A DNA stretch of 64,000 bases from Cryptomeria japonica (taxonomy: Eukaryota > Streptophyta > Pinopsida > Cupressales > Cupressaceae), in the NCBI RefSeq assembly GCF_030272615.1, contig NC_081409.1, positions 526,800,975-526,864,974 on the forward strand. Reading direction: 5' to 3'. The position numbers and the translations under genes were made by a program. Below the pieces are notes generated by a model. The model saw only the letters and a program-made list of their open reading frames with translations. It had not been told where the DNA came from and did not search any database. Below are positions 1-11,489 of this stretch, piece by piece. Position 1 is the stretch's first letter. Each line of letters starts with the position of its first letter.

Positions 1-790
1 GGAGGCATCGGGATACCATATACCGATGAGAGAGCATAGCAAGTCGGAGTTGTACTCATCGGCAGAAGTTATACCGATCAAGGAGAAAAGTTGAGGAGAA
101 TTGATGCATCGACAAAAACTATACCGATATGACCCATCGACATAGTAAACACTAGCGACAACAGTGGAGAATTGTCTTGCCAATAGCCGATGAGGGTATC
201 GGTAAGACTTATACCGATAAGAGTGGCAAAAAGAAGAGTCCATCGGTATAGCCAAAGCGATCAATATGTGTTACTTTGAGCCACCCCAACGCCCAAAGAA
301 ATCATTGGTAAACCATATACCGATGGAACATACTCTATCGGGAAGACTTTGCTTATCGGTATGTTTCATTTAAGATTAATCCGATACCCGATGAAGGAGC
401 AGACTGATTGAGCAGAGCGAAGACACTATCGGGAAGACTCATGGCGATGAAGCCGATTGCATCGGTAAACCAAAGTGATCAGTATGTGTTACTTTGAGCC
501 ACCCCGACGCCCAAAGAAATCATCGGTAAAACATATATCGATGGAACATACTCTATCGGGAAGACTTTGCTTATCGGTATGTTTCATTTTGGATTACCCC
601 GATACCCGATGAAGGAGCAGATTGATTGAGCAGAGCGAAGACACTATCGGGAAGACTCATGGCGATGAAGTTGGTTGCATCAGGAAGATCTATGCCGATG
701 GTGAAGCCCATCGGGGAAACAATGCCTATCGTGATAACACTAAATGAGCTCACCCAACGCCCGATGAGAATATCGGTTTGAGATATACCG
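1..790. repeat. CCGAT/ATCGG motif-dense region upstream of copy A
   Basis: By eye this stretch holds about 28 occurrences of CCGAT or its reverse complement ATCGG, often as facing pairs such as ATCGGTAAGACTTATACCGAT split over two motifs. It has no credible ORF. A shorter, more decayed version with about eight motifs lies upstream of copy B at 57222-57650, so it belongs to the same duplicated unit as the downstream ORF. It could be a promoter or protein-binding array, or simply a degenerate repeat. Function is not shown. Confidence 0.7.
241..676. repeat. Tandem duplication, period about 218 bp
   Basis: The block starting near 241 (catcggta, then ttactttgagccacccc at 271) is repeated starting near 461 (same landmark at 489) with a few substitutions. 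The landmark spacing gives a period of 218 bp. The matching region of copy B (57480-57570) is present only once, so the duplication is specific to copy A. Confidence 0.85.
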
Positions 791-1151
791 ATGAGGAGGA
801 AAATGAGTCACTGACTTAGGGTATCTCGATAAGCGAAAGTAAGATGTCAAAGCAGATAAAGGGTTGTTCAGAGAGCACCAAAAGGGAAATGTTCATTGGG
901 GAGACATATGTCGATGAGCCGTTGTCATATCAGAATTCAAAACCAAAATTTTCAAAAGTCTTCTATTTAATACTTGCAATAGATGCATCTATGGTTCGCA
1001 CAAGGCAAATTTTATGAGAAGTTCATTATTGCAAAAGAATACAGTGGAACTAGAAATTGCCTTGTCTAAATACTATGCTGGTGAAAAAAGAATACACAGA
1101 TAGAACACATTGTGCCTTTGAAAAACAGAGCAGAGGAATGTAATTGCAGAA

Positions 1152-2856
1152 ATGGAAGCTTCGAGTCCAATAGGAAAGAAGAGGGAGGCCAAGAGCCTTG
1201 AATCTAAGGTGAAGAAAGGAAAGACTGAAGAGGTGCCTCCAGTCAGGAAGTTAAACCAAGACATGATAGACCAAAACCTAGGCACCCGATCCAAAATCTA
1301 GAAGGTCGAAGGAGCACATGTCGGGGAGAGACCAATTAGAAGACAAGTACAGAGAGGTCGAAGATGTCTGGACCAAGGTAAGGGGACATGAACTATTTAT
1401 GTTCCACTATTTGAGAAGGAGCAAGGAGATGTCGCTCTGCAATCCTTGGATGACAAACTTAGGTAAGCTAACAGTCCCCAATGTTTTTGTAAACATAAGA
1501 TTGCTAGAGGTTTTGGTGAGGAATTATAATTCAGTGAAGAGATGCATTCAACTCCCAAATGGGGAAGCATTTATTAGATTTTATGCGGGTACCATAAATG
1601 AGGTTTTAAATTTAGACCCTAGTCCAAATAAGTCCTTGTCCTTTGGGGAGTTGGAGGAAGAATACCTCAGAATGGACACTACATATACCGGTTGGAAATT
1701 TCCAATTCACAAGAGGCAGGAAGGAAAATTAACAGAGGAAGACGGGCCACAATTCAGCATTGATTTGTTTAGACACTACTTGCAGTACACGTATATGTCA
1801 TGTGGGCAAGTAGGAGGGGTGGAGGTGCTTGATCTGGCAAGCACTAGGCCGCTGGTGTTAGCCTCTGGTATACAAATGTATGAACCTAGGCCTTTTGACT
1901 ATGCAACATATCTAGTGGAGAGGTTGCACGAAGGTTTTTTAAACCTTAGGGATGATACTCATCCCAATTTTAAATTTTATCCACTATTGATGCATCTAGT
2001 GTTATTTTATGGATATATAAAGGGTTTTTAGCCTGAGGGCCTAAAGTTAAATACCAAGAATAGGGAGGGTGAGGAGCAACCCGTCCAATTATGGACATCT
2101 CTTTGGGATTCTTGATATATGAGGTACAACTATATTAAGTTTGAAGAACTTATTGTGATGCCATTGTACCGAATATATGGGATTTGATGTGAAGGGTCTA
2201 TCTCTGATGAGATCGAGAGGTTCCTAAGACCCAGGGATTATGATGAAAGACACATTGTTGATCATAACTGGGGGGACTAGTTTGTGAATAAGGATTTTAC
2301 ATGTTTTAGAGTATATGGATTTGAGGGGAGCCCCTACATGTTGCCAAAACTAGTATCGAACAAAATAGCTTATCTAGAGATTGTGAGGCAATTGAGTGTG
2401 TCAAATGCTAAATTTTTTGCAGATATGCGCAAGCAAGCCTTCCTGCATGGGACACTGAGTTTTGGTGATTTCACCATAGTGTCAACCAAAGCTTATGAAA
2501 TAATTGATAAGAAGCTGATAGAAGAATACAATTTGTATGAGCATTATGCCAGGAAAACTATGATCTTGAAGGATACATTCAGTCTTGCAAGAAGAGCCAG
2601 AACTTGGGAGGTTATCTGCATGTCAGTATTGAGGCTGAAGATATCTTCAGGAACATGGAGGATGCAGAGGCCAAAGAGGTAACTGATCAACTGAATAATG
2701 AACTGGCAGGAAAGAGACAGAGACTCGAGGAAATTGAAACCGAGGAGGAGGAGGCAAAAAGTGAATCTGATGAGAATGTAGTTGTCTCTAGATGGCAAGT
2801 GCCAGAGAAGGAAGAAGAGCCAAACATGCAGGGCCAAATAGAGACAACATTATAAG
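1152..2856 (+). pseudogene. Copy A of unrecognised ~1,000-aa ORF, 5' half (interrupted)
   Basis: I do not recognise this protein. The first Met (1152, MEASSPIGKK) is chosen because copy B starts the same way at 57813. A basic, lysine-rich N terminus is followed by a conserved region (VWTKVRGHELFMFHYLR, then NYNSVKRCIQLPNGEAFIRF), a mid domain (HYLQYTYMSCGQVGGVEV, YGFEGSPYMLPKL) and an acidic coiled-coil-like stretch up to 2855. It is broken by a +1 frameshift near 1300, TAG 2032, TGA 2116, TGA near 2185, TAG near 2278 and a 1-base deletion near 2565, then by the LTR element at 2857. The reading frame continues at 38801. The LPNGE block is faintly like plant mobile domains, but too weak to name it. 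Confidence 0.75.
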
Positions 2857-4385
2857 TGTCACAACCCTCCTTTATCACTTTTTAATTTGATACAATTCTA
2901 TTATATTTTTGGTTGAGCTATTGAAAATAATTGAATAAATATTTAAAAATATATATAAATAATGGACCCACACACACACACTTGCAGAATATAATTCAAA
3001 AGGCATTATTTATTTTATTTTTATTTTTATTTTCCCACTCCCAATTATGGCACATGTTGTAGGAGGAATTAGAAGCTTCTAGAGGAATCTTCAATACCTT
3101 GCATGTAACTCCCCCACTAGGATTTTAATCAATGTTTGCATGAGTCCAATATTGGAAAAGAATCTCATTCTTAATTAATTTCTCTAGATAGTGGAATTAA
3201 GGGATTTTTCTTATATATTGTATGGAAGTTTTCATAAGAGGGAGTTGATTATGTTTTGAAGAAAAATCTTCCAAGTTTTAGTAGTAGGATCTTCTTTGGT
3301 AGTCTCATTTTCGTTGTAGGATTGTTAAGTTGTTCTCGAAGATTTCTCTCAAGTTGCAAGGAAGGATAAAAAAGGATAGCTAGAGGATTCAATATCAAGC
3401 TTCGATAAGCCAGGTTCTCTTTTTTGTCATCTCTCATTTACATATGAGAAATTTGTATTATAAAAAAAAATAGCTTCTAGATCTTCCTTTATATAATTTT
3501 TTTTTTATTAGATTGTAAATCTTTTCTTCTTATTTAGGGATAAATATTGATAAAAGTATTTTTCATATAATGCATGTAAAAGATAGCTTTATCATTTATT
3601 TAATTTTTCTTTAGAAAATATATATCAGATCTTGCTTTTGCTTTTCCAAAAATTTTTAGATCTGTGCAAAAATCATATTTCCCCTTATTTAAAATTCTTT
3701 TTTCTGAGATTAAAATCTTCTCTGTGTGATTAAATGATAACCACTTGTGTATGAATATGTCCTTGTTATTCTTCTCTTAAATTCATTACTGGATTGGGAA
3801 TTTAAATGTAAATCTTTTCTTACATTAAATCTTACTTCCCTGTGAAAAAAAATAAAAATAAAAAAATCTCGCCTCTGTGTGAATACAAGTTGATATTCTG
3901 CATATGAAGTTATTTAAATATTTTTTTTCCTGTGAGTAAAAACCCATCTCTCTCTCTCTCTGAATGTAGATTTGATCATAAATCTTAATTCCTTATGAGC
4001 AGTCTTACTTCTCTATGAACAGAAAATGTCTGATAATAAAATATAAACCTCATTATATCCATTACTCTCTGTGAAAAATGAAGTATGAATCTCTTTGTGA
4101 ATATTAGTTATGTACATTGCTGAAACAATTTAGTTCTCTGTGTTATTCATCCCTGTGAATAAATTCTTATTCTCATTTGTTTTACATTAATATTTCTATT
4201 ACACATATATCTATTTATATATTTCTCTCTATGCTTAAATAAATTGAAAATGAAAACTATATATATATATAAAGTATTTATATTATCGTTAAATTTTATG
4301 CGAAACAGTGCAAAATCCGTAGATTAAACTCCGCATGGAACAATGTGCCGACGTAGGGGGAGTGGGCGGAGTTATTATCGCTGCA

Positions 4386-4430
4386 GGGGACCACAGCGGT
4401 CCCCTCACCACTGCGGGCCTATACCCGCAG
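4386..4430. other. Two adjacent perfect inverted repeats in the LTR
   Basis: GGGGACC-ACAGC-GGTCCCC (4386-4404) and CTGCGGG-CCTATA-CCCGCAG (4411-4430) each form a 7-bp perfect stem, six bases apart, in the only GC-rich part of an AT-rich LTR. In the 3' LTR copy (about 30374-30420) both stems have lost pairs to transitions. Confidence 0.75.
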
Positions 4431-5308
4431 GTCCGCAATGGTGATGGGACCCGTGGGCCCCCTCTCCCACTTGCCTATTAGAAGCCACAACATAAATTCT
4501 ATTTTTTTTTTGGGCAAATGAATTTGTTAAAATCTTTTTGTATATATATTTATTTACTTAGTTTAAATAAAATCAACTTAGGTAGATTTATAATTAAATT
4601 ATCTTTAGTAAATTTACAATTAATTTACCCTTAGTAAATTTTATAATTGTAAAATTTAATTATAATTAGATCTTTCAATCTATTTAAGATTTGTTGGGCC
4701 ACTTAGTTGGCATTTTGGATTCATCAAAAATAATTAATTCATGATTGAACCAAGAATTGTCAAATGTCTCAACTAATTGCTATTTTTGGAACCTATGACT
4801 ATAATTAATTATTCCCGTGGTAGGAATAATACATTGCTTAATTTTGCACGCAAGTTACACTATTCTTGTATCATGCAGATTACTTATACATTAATTGCAT
4901 TTATTGACGTTTTCATCTCCATGCAAGTTACACGTTTTTAATTATCGATATGTGAGTTCGTAATTGTCATTATTATGTAAGTTAGATTTCAAGTTTGAAA
5001 TATTACTTGTAGAAAGATGGTTATTTTTTTTTATCAAGTGGTACATGAATACCATTGATGTAGTTATTTCAATTAATTAAACTTTACAATGTCTAATTAC
5101 GTACATTCATTTCACAATTGTTTAAACCATGATGTTTTTCATAGCTTCTTAGTTAGAAAACTAAATAAAGGAAGTTGGAAAACCAAAACCTAGCAGCGTT
5201 CGGTATATACAGTGCCTCTGGGTCACGCTTACGGGTAATGCCGTCGTGTTGAACTACTGCACTTAATGCCTAATAAAGCTGCATCAACGACGTCTGTGGC
5301 ATCGTCCC

Positions 5309-5315
5309 TATAAAT
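5309..5315 (+). promoter_or_regulatory. Candidate LTR TATA box
   Basis: TATAAAT within ATCGTCCCTATAAATCGT. The same block is kept in the 3' LTR (TATAAAT about 37764-37770) and in the solo LTR on the minus strand (53167-53173), although the LTRs differ elsewhere. This makes it the best candidate for the core promoter of the family. The transcription start is not determined. Confidence 0.55.
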
Positions 5316-6089
5316 CGTCGGGGAGTAATGAGGGACACTTGGAAGTTAAAATCAAAGGGGCAGGTAATCCCCCTTGGATTGATAATCTAATAAGATAATT
5401 CTAAAATGATCTTTCATCCGCTGAGTTAAACCATAGTAAACCCCTATAGGGATGATTGAGTGAAATGCTTTTATGAAATTGATTTAATCTCGAAGAATTG
5501 TTGATGATTGACAATTGGTCAAGGGAGACGCTTATGATAGGTATTAGGATCTAGTTGTTTTAGGCCACAAGCAATAGGCCATCTTGAGCCTTTGCTTAAG
5601 TGCTACCACCGTGGGTAGCAACCGTAGAGAAATTGTCTAGGACATTGACCCTAGAAAGGGTTGCGTACCCACTAAATAGTTTACATCAAACCATAGAGTA
5701 GAAAATTGAACTACATACTTTACGCCTTGATCTCGTGCCGAAACGGGTATGTAGGTAGTCTAGGGACGGAGTTGTCCCTAGTACTCAGGTGTTCATGGAT
5801 GGGGTCTAGGTTTGGTAAGAAGAAGGATTGAGTAGAATCCTAATTTGAAAGATAAGTATAATAAAAAGGGAAAAAGTAATTTAATGCATGCTCGAAAGGA
5901 ATCCCGTATGGATTCGCTTGACTTCCCGAGGCTTTAAAGCCAAATTCCGAGGCGAAATTCAAGCTTGTATTATGTTATTTTAATTTCTCCTAAGGACGGC
6001 GACCTCAGTGCACTCCTAGAGTGTAGTACTTAGTGAGTGACTCAGGACCCGGATGGTCCCGATGAGTATAAGTCTCTGGCCAGAGCACC

Positions 6090-6255
6090 TCCTATCCCAA
6101 TTGGATAGATGCCTACCCCATATGGATAGATGCCTATCCCGTATTGGAGAGATGAAACCTCCTGCTCCGTATGGACAGATGCCTAACCCGTATGGTTAGA
6201 TGCTCATCCTGGATGGATGAATGCCTAATCCTAATGGATGGATGCCCAGAGTATG
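6090..6255. repeat. Degenerate GGATAGATGCC(T) minisatellite in LTR
   Basis: Roughly eight imperfect units of about 20 bp, built on GGATAGATGCCTA with spacers such as CCCGTAT. The array recurs in the 3' LTR (38550-38712) and, inverted, in the solo LTR (52225-52390). It is therefore a stable part of the LTR near its 3' end. Confidence 0.8.
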
Positions 6256-6341
6256 CGATTGAATCAAACACAAATGATTAAAGTAAACAAAAAAAAAAGT
6301 GGTCGAATTTTTTTGGCTTAAGTAAAGTGGGTTATTACATG

Positions 6342-6353
6342 TGGTATCAAAGC
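6342..6353 (+). other. Primer binding site (initiator Met-tRNA type)
   Basis: TGGTATCAAAGC lies two bases after the LTR end. It differs at one position from TGGTATCAGAGC, the usual plant primer site complementary to the 3' end of initiator tRNA-Met. This fixes the 5' LTR boundary and the + orientation. Confidence 0.9.
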
Positions 6354-6488
6354 AAAGGTTCAAATCTAGGCCTTGTGCTCACTTCAATTTACACAACTAA
6401 GGGAATGTTTTGCAATGGTAGAAATTAAATTTTAAAATCTTAAATCATGAACTAACTACATAATTTAATTTTCAGGTTAAACCTTAGA

Positions 6489-7392
6489 ATGGCTAGAGGA
6501 AGAGGAAGAGGAGGAGGAAGAGGAAGGGGTAATGGAAGACATACTACCACTAGGAGACAAAGGGAAGCTAACCATGAGGAAAATCATGAAGAAAACCATG
6601 AAGAAAACCACGAGGAAGACCATGAAGGAAATCAACATAACCAAGGGAATAACGAAGATGGGGTCGAGGCTATAATCAACCTTCTAACCGAACAAAGGGA
6701 TAAAATCAACTTCCTGGAGCAATCGATGCAGGACCTTAGGGCAAGATAGAATAACATTGAAAATCAAAGTGGAACTGAAAAATGGGAACCCTGGTAGCAA
6801 TCGGGGGATTATGATGGGCAATAGAAAAGAAAATAACATATTGGAACTCTCCAAGGACTTAAAGAAAATCACCCCTCCTAAGTTCAATGGGAAGCAAATT
6901 GGTGAAGAAGCTGAGAATTGGTTAAATGAAATGGAAAAGTATTTTGAACTAAGAGATTTTAGCAAAACAACCAAGGCCTTATGGGGTTCCTATCAACTCA
7001 CAAGGGAGGTGGCTAGCTGGTGGACCAACATCAAGGAGTAAAATGGGTATAGGAGGAATACGATCACATGGGATCAATTTGTTCACCACTTTTGAGAAAG
7101 GTGGCTCCCTCAATTGTTCTTTGATGAGAAGGTGACAAAATTCCATAATCTACGTCAAGGGCCCCTATCGGTCCAACAATATTGGGATAAGTTCGCCAAA
7201 TTGCTTAAGTATGTACCTATGTACTAGAAAGATGAAGAAGGCCAAGCGAGGAAGTTCATTTTGGGACTAAATACCAACATAGGGGCAGAGGTTGACATGA
7301 ATGGACCCAAAAATATAAACAAAGTACTTGAAAAGTCCCTAAGGCAGGAGAGAAAGATTCAAACCCTAGCAGGGCAGAACTATAATGGGAAC
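6489..7392 (+). pseudogene. gag: Chromovirus gag, N-terminal part (interrupted by Tat element)
   Basis: The start at 6489 gives MARGRGRGGGRGRG, the arginine/glycine-rich start usual for plant chromovirus Gag. It is followed by repeated NHEEN units and a short coiled coil. After a frameshift between about 6750 and 6830 the retrotransposon Gag domain follows (ITPPKFNG, WLNEMEKYF, WDQFVHHF, LRQGPLSVQQYWDKF, FILGLN). Stops at 7039, about 7095 and 7226 break it. It ends in the Tat insertion (TSD GGAAC 7388-7392) and resumes in frame at 24201. Gag would form the virus-like particle and bind RNA. Confidence 0.88.
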
Positions 7393-7710
7393 TGTAGATC
7401 AGGAAATTGAAAATCATCAAAGCAATAACAATTAGGACAACCACAAAACCTAAAGCAGCTATGAAAGCAATCCCAATCCAATCAATGAAGACATAAAGAT
7501 AAGATATTCAAATCAAATGAAATTGAAGCAAACCGACGCAAATATCTCCTTCATGTGGCTCCATTGTTCTTCTTTCACCTTCAAATTTGATGTGGATCTC
7601 ACCTACAAGTGCAAAATGCAAGTAGAAAGCAAGTTGTTGAGAGATGAAATTCATAGCATAAGGTTACTCAAAAATGTGATTGATTGATTCCTTTGATTGA
7701 AGAAAATCAT

Positions 7711-7722
7711 CCAATTTATAGA
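7711..7722 (-). promoter_or_regulatory. Candidate TATA box of Tat LTR
   Basis: On the minus strand this reads TCTATAAATTGG, about 1.0 kb into the LTR and some 330 bp before its end. That is a sensible position for the U3/R promoter. The sequence is absent from the truncated 5' LTR. Confidence 0.55.
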
Positions 7723-8353
7723 CAAATTGGAGAGAGGACAAGATTAGCATGAAGAGATTTGAAAGGAAATTCAAATCAAGAATGGCAAAATTATGACAAA
7801 TATATGACAATTGCTATGCAAGATGTATGACAAATTATGCACAAATTATGGCAAGTTGCTATGCAATATGTATGACAAATTATGACAAGATTGAAATGCC
7901 ATTCCCATGAAATTAGGGGAAATATTAGAAAAATTAAAGAAAATAGGAGAAATAGAAATTAGGAATTAGGAGAAATTAGCAAATAAGAAAATTGAGGAAA
8001 AAGATGAAATAGAAATTAGGTGAATTAATTAATAGGTTTTCATCCATTAATTAATTCATGAAAGAGACCTAGGACTAAATAAATAGATTTATTTAACCCA
8101 CGAAGAAGAAGAAAAGGATTAAATGAACAAATCATAAAACCCTAGAAATAAGAGGACAAGGAATTAGGTCAAGACAACAAGAAATGTAGGTTCGATCATG
8201 ATTCTGATTGAAAAAGGACCAATATTGATAAATGATTGAGATTGGTTGACAAAAATCAATGACAAATTGACCAAGATTGTCAAGGATATCAAATTGAAGG
8301 CGCCAATTGACGAGGAACAATGACTAATCGATCCGAATTGACATGATTGAAAA

Positions 8354-8447
8354 GGACAAGGATCGATGACGAATCGATCGCAAAATGACAAGATTGACAA
8401 GGACAAGGATCGATGACGAATCGATCGCAAAATGACGAGATTGACAA
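8354..8447. repeat. 47-bp direct repeat within Tat LTR
   Basis: GGACAAGGATCGATGACGAA and the following bases appear twice, starting at 8354 and 8401. The same pair in the other LTR (23836-23930) has lost several CpGs to TpG/CpA. Confidence 0.85.
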
Positions 8448-8719
8448 GTTGATAATCGCAAATGATTGCTAACAAGCTAAAGATGATTGAAAGATTGACA
8501 AGAGGACAAAACCCTAATTCTATCATCGATTAGGATTGACAATGTCCAAAAATGATGATAAATGAGGAATGCAGAAGAAGGAATCGATGCTCGCAAATGA
8601 TAAAGACCAAGTGCGCAACATAGAAGAAATGTTAATGCGACGCAAAAACCCTAAAATAAGGCAATGCGCAAATGTTAAAGTATGACTCCACAAGCGTTGA
8701 CCATTTTTAGACGTCTACA

Positions 8720-8735
8720 TTTTGCCCCTCTTTGA
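8720..8735 (-). other. Polypurine tract of Tat element
   Basis: The minus strand reads AAAGAGGGGCAAAA immediately before the LTR start TGTAGACGTC. It is the expected plus-strand primer site and confirms that the element lies on the minus strand. Confidence 0.85.
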
Positions 8736-9569
8736 GACAATGCGATTCTAAGCATTGTTTCAAAGAACAATAATGAAAATGCCCCAAACAATAACAATGA
8801 CATATGCATGCCCCCTCAAGGAATTGGCCGGAAAAATCCAGAAAAGAGGCCAAGTGATCGATAAGAATGACAAAAGACGATAGGTTCGAACGGATCAAAA
8901 ATTGAAGGTCGGATGCACAAAGGACAAGCATTGGAAGGCGCAAAAGACCACGACCATCACAAGATGGAGAGCATGCACATCCATCTAAGTACTGACAAAG
9001 ATCTATATAAGAGACAAGGAGAAGGAAAAGAGTTCATTTGCACTGGCCAAAGTGGAGGAGTTGTTGCTCAATAAAAAGAACCCTTGCAAAGAGATGACGA
9101 ATATTCCAATGGCAGATCACCTTGGGGAATGTGTACGCACCTACAGATGATCGAACGACGTGGGAGCAGCGATATGTAGCTCAAAAACCCATATGTTCAA
9201 TTTCATGAATTTTGCTTGATTGCGGGACATTGCGAGGCCCACAGGGGAGGGAAAAATGCAAATCTGCGCCTATGTTTATGGGTTCTGCACCTATGTTGAC
9301 ATGTTCTGCGCCTGTGTAAGGTACACAGGCACAGCTTGATGCTGTACAAGCGGAAGACAGTGTGCACAAGCTCAATTGTGCACTTATGACTCGAGTTTGA
9401 TCGAAAGCAGCACGCAGATCATCCTGAAAAGAGGGATAAGGGTAGGATAGGTCAAAAATAGATAAGAAAACCTTGATTGGTGCATGGAACAAGGAAATGC
9501 AGCCCTTAGGAGAAAACCCTAAAACTGACAAATTGTGCCCCAATTGTGATGCAGAGTTGACAGTATCCA

Positions 9570-11489
9570 TTGATCGCGCGAGAGAACAAACCCGATTGCT
9601 TCATGTTGCGATACAGACTCAAGAGTACGGACAAAGACACATTAGCAGGACTTGGATTATACTATATTACGTACATGCCCGAGATTAAGGCAAACATAAG
9701 ACTTCTCACCGCATTGGCCAAGCGATGTCATTCAAAGACTTCCTCTTTCCATCTTCTGACTGGGGAGGCGACTGTGACACTAAAGGACGTGTGGCATATC
9801 CTCTGCATTCCGATTCATGGGGAGATGGTGGTGTATGACCCAACAATAGGGAAAGACTTGTTGTGCAGATTATTCGAGCGCGACGCAGATGACCTTGATA
9901 TCATAAAGAGGGAGATCCGCTGGGAGACCATGGCAGCAGAGTATGATCAGCGATATGTGGTGATAGCAGTGGTTATGGCATGCCTATTAGCAGGTGACAG
10001 ACGAGGACATAGATTCCCTATTAGATGGGGAAGAGTGCTAGAGCGGATGGCGACAGAGGGGACTGTATACGCATGGGGACCATGTGTGCTTGCCATGCTA
10101 TATTTTCAGTTGCATCAGATAACATATCAGAGGGTACAGACTTTGAGCTGTGGGGTCACACTTTTACAGGTATGGGCATTTGAGTACATAGCCATATGTC
10201 GGTCGATTGCAGAGAGACAAGTAGTACCACATCAACCATATGTGTACTGCTATGGGGGAGCATTGAGACAGGGTCCATTCGGATACATATTGTATTCGCG
10301 ACATGAGCTAGACAGGTTGAGAGATTTCACATGGAGGCCATATCATGATTGCCCTAGATGGTCAGATGATAGTGATGAGCTACCGTATTGTAGACAGGAG
10401 AGATACCTGATTGGGCGACCGGTGAATTGCCAGAGAGTGATTGAGATGTATCTGCCAGAGAGAGTCAGATGACAGTTTGGAGAGAGGCAGGTTGTATCGA
10501 TAGGGACTGCACACTTTGCCCGATCCCACAGAGAGACGAGTCAGTGGGGGAGGATGATTCAGGCACACATAGCATATACCGACTTCACACAGCTACAGCG
10601 GAGACAGTGGGATTGGAGATCAGATGTTGTAGATGTCGGGACGACAGAGAGGTATGAGTGATGGTTTGCACGACAATGACCAGTGCCCTTGACGGATCCT
10701 GATATTCCAGTACCTAGGAGATAGGAGGACTTCCCACTCGCTGGAGAGGAGGAGGATGACGATGAGAGAGAGGAGGATGATGACGAGGGAGAGGAGGAGG
10801 GAGATGATGAGGAGGGAGATGATGAGGACGAGGGAGATGAGGACGAGGGGGATGAGGACGAAGGGGATGAGGAGGATGAGGAGGATGATGAGGGAGAGGA
10901 GAGTCCTTGGTGCACATAGAGAGATGAGCCAGATCCAACAGATCATGAGTTATTGCAGGATATACCCATAGGGCAGGAGATAGCTAGCATAGAGGAGATG
11001 CATATATGTAGGGCCGCCATAGCGAGTCAGCATGATCACATTGCTACATTGGAGAGACAGAATGCTATCTTGAGGACAGAGCAGGATCATTGGTCAACTG
11101 AGAGGGATAGGTATAGAGCAAAGATAGCCAGACTGACAGTGGCTCGAGATACAACGATAGCCCAGACATAGCAAGCAGAGCAGAGAGTGACCGAGTATGT
11201 TAGGTCGATTAGGGATGCTATTGCGCGTGAGATGGCATAGATGTTATCAGAGGTAGGAGATGAGATGCGCCATTTGAGGACTCTTTATGAGAGTGCAGTT
11301 CTACCAGAGCAGAGAGTAGCGTCATATCGGTCAGGATCGAGGACAAAGAGCATGCCACGCTCTCGGAGGTCAGTGAGCAACATGAGGGTGAGTGGACCTA
11401 TGAGACCACCACAGCCAGGACCAGGGACAGGAGGGGCTTCATCCTCGAGACAAAGCAAGGATGAGGAGGACAGAGGGAGCACTCAGTGA
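9570..11489 (+). pseudogene. Antisense plant-mobile-domain (PMD) ORF of the Tat element
   Basis: Opposite to gag-pol, one frame runs from about 9570 to 11489 with seven in-frame stops (TGA 10470, two TGAs near 10658 and 10676, TAG near 10720, 10917, 11169 and 11238). The first open 300 codons are a plant mobile domain: MLRYRLKSTDKDTLAGLGLY, TGEATVTLKDVWHILCIPIH, then WAFEYIAICR. After that come a strongly acidic Glu/Asp segment (about 10740-10915), a coiled-coil stretch (10953-11290) and a basic Ser/Arg C terminus (MPRSRRSVSNMR). PMDs occur in MAIN/MAIL1 proteins and in transposons. Antisense ORFs at this place are known from Tat-lineage elements such as Grande. A Met at 9605 is a possible start; an upstream TGA lies at 9558. 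Function in the element is unknown. Confidence 0.85.

Larger units (their letters stand above)
2857..6339 (+). repeat. Chromovirus 5' LTR (3,483 bp)
   Basis: Starts TGTCACAACC and ends GTTATTACA. It aligns along its whole length with the 3' LTR (28845-30537 plus 37005-38800), with scattered substitutions and small indels. It is AT-rich apart from a GC-rich island at 4340-4470. It has recurring TCTCTGTGAA-like motifs at 3700-4160, a TATA candidate at 5309 and a degenerate GGATAGATGCC array at 6090-6255. No ORF in it is credible. Confidence 0.95.
7393..8719 (-). repeat. Tat element 3' LTR (complete, 1,327 bp)
   Basis: In element orientation it starts TGTAGACGTC at 8719 and ends at 7393. Its 7743-8719 part aligns with 23215-24195. 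Its terminal 350 bp (7393-7742) have no counterpart in the 5' LTR. It holds a TATA candidate at 7711-7722 and a 47-bp direct repeat near 8354. Confidence 0.92.

Noticed and set aside
1152-2856. Naming the unknown ORF a plant mobile domain protein
   Set aside because: Only a short LPNGE-like block is similar; the rest does not match the PMD in the Tat element at 9570-10472.
3249-3437. 62-aa ORF also seen at 29237-29425
   Set aside because: Lies in the chromovirus LTR in both copies, on the strand opposite to the element, with no recognisable domain.
8132-8526. Repeated ORFs of 62 and 120 aa, seen again at 23611-24005
   Set aside because: They appear twice because they lie in the two Tat LTRs; they are low-complexity and have no match to any domain I know.
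10559-10971. Ser-, Pro/His-, Leu- and Met/Arg-rich ORFs over the acidic repeat
   Set aside because: They come from the GAGGATGAC-type repeat read in the wrong frames; the + frame of the PMD gene explains the sequence.
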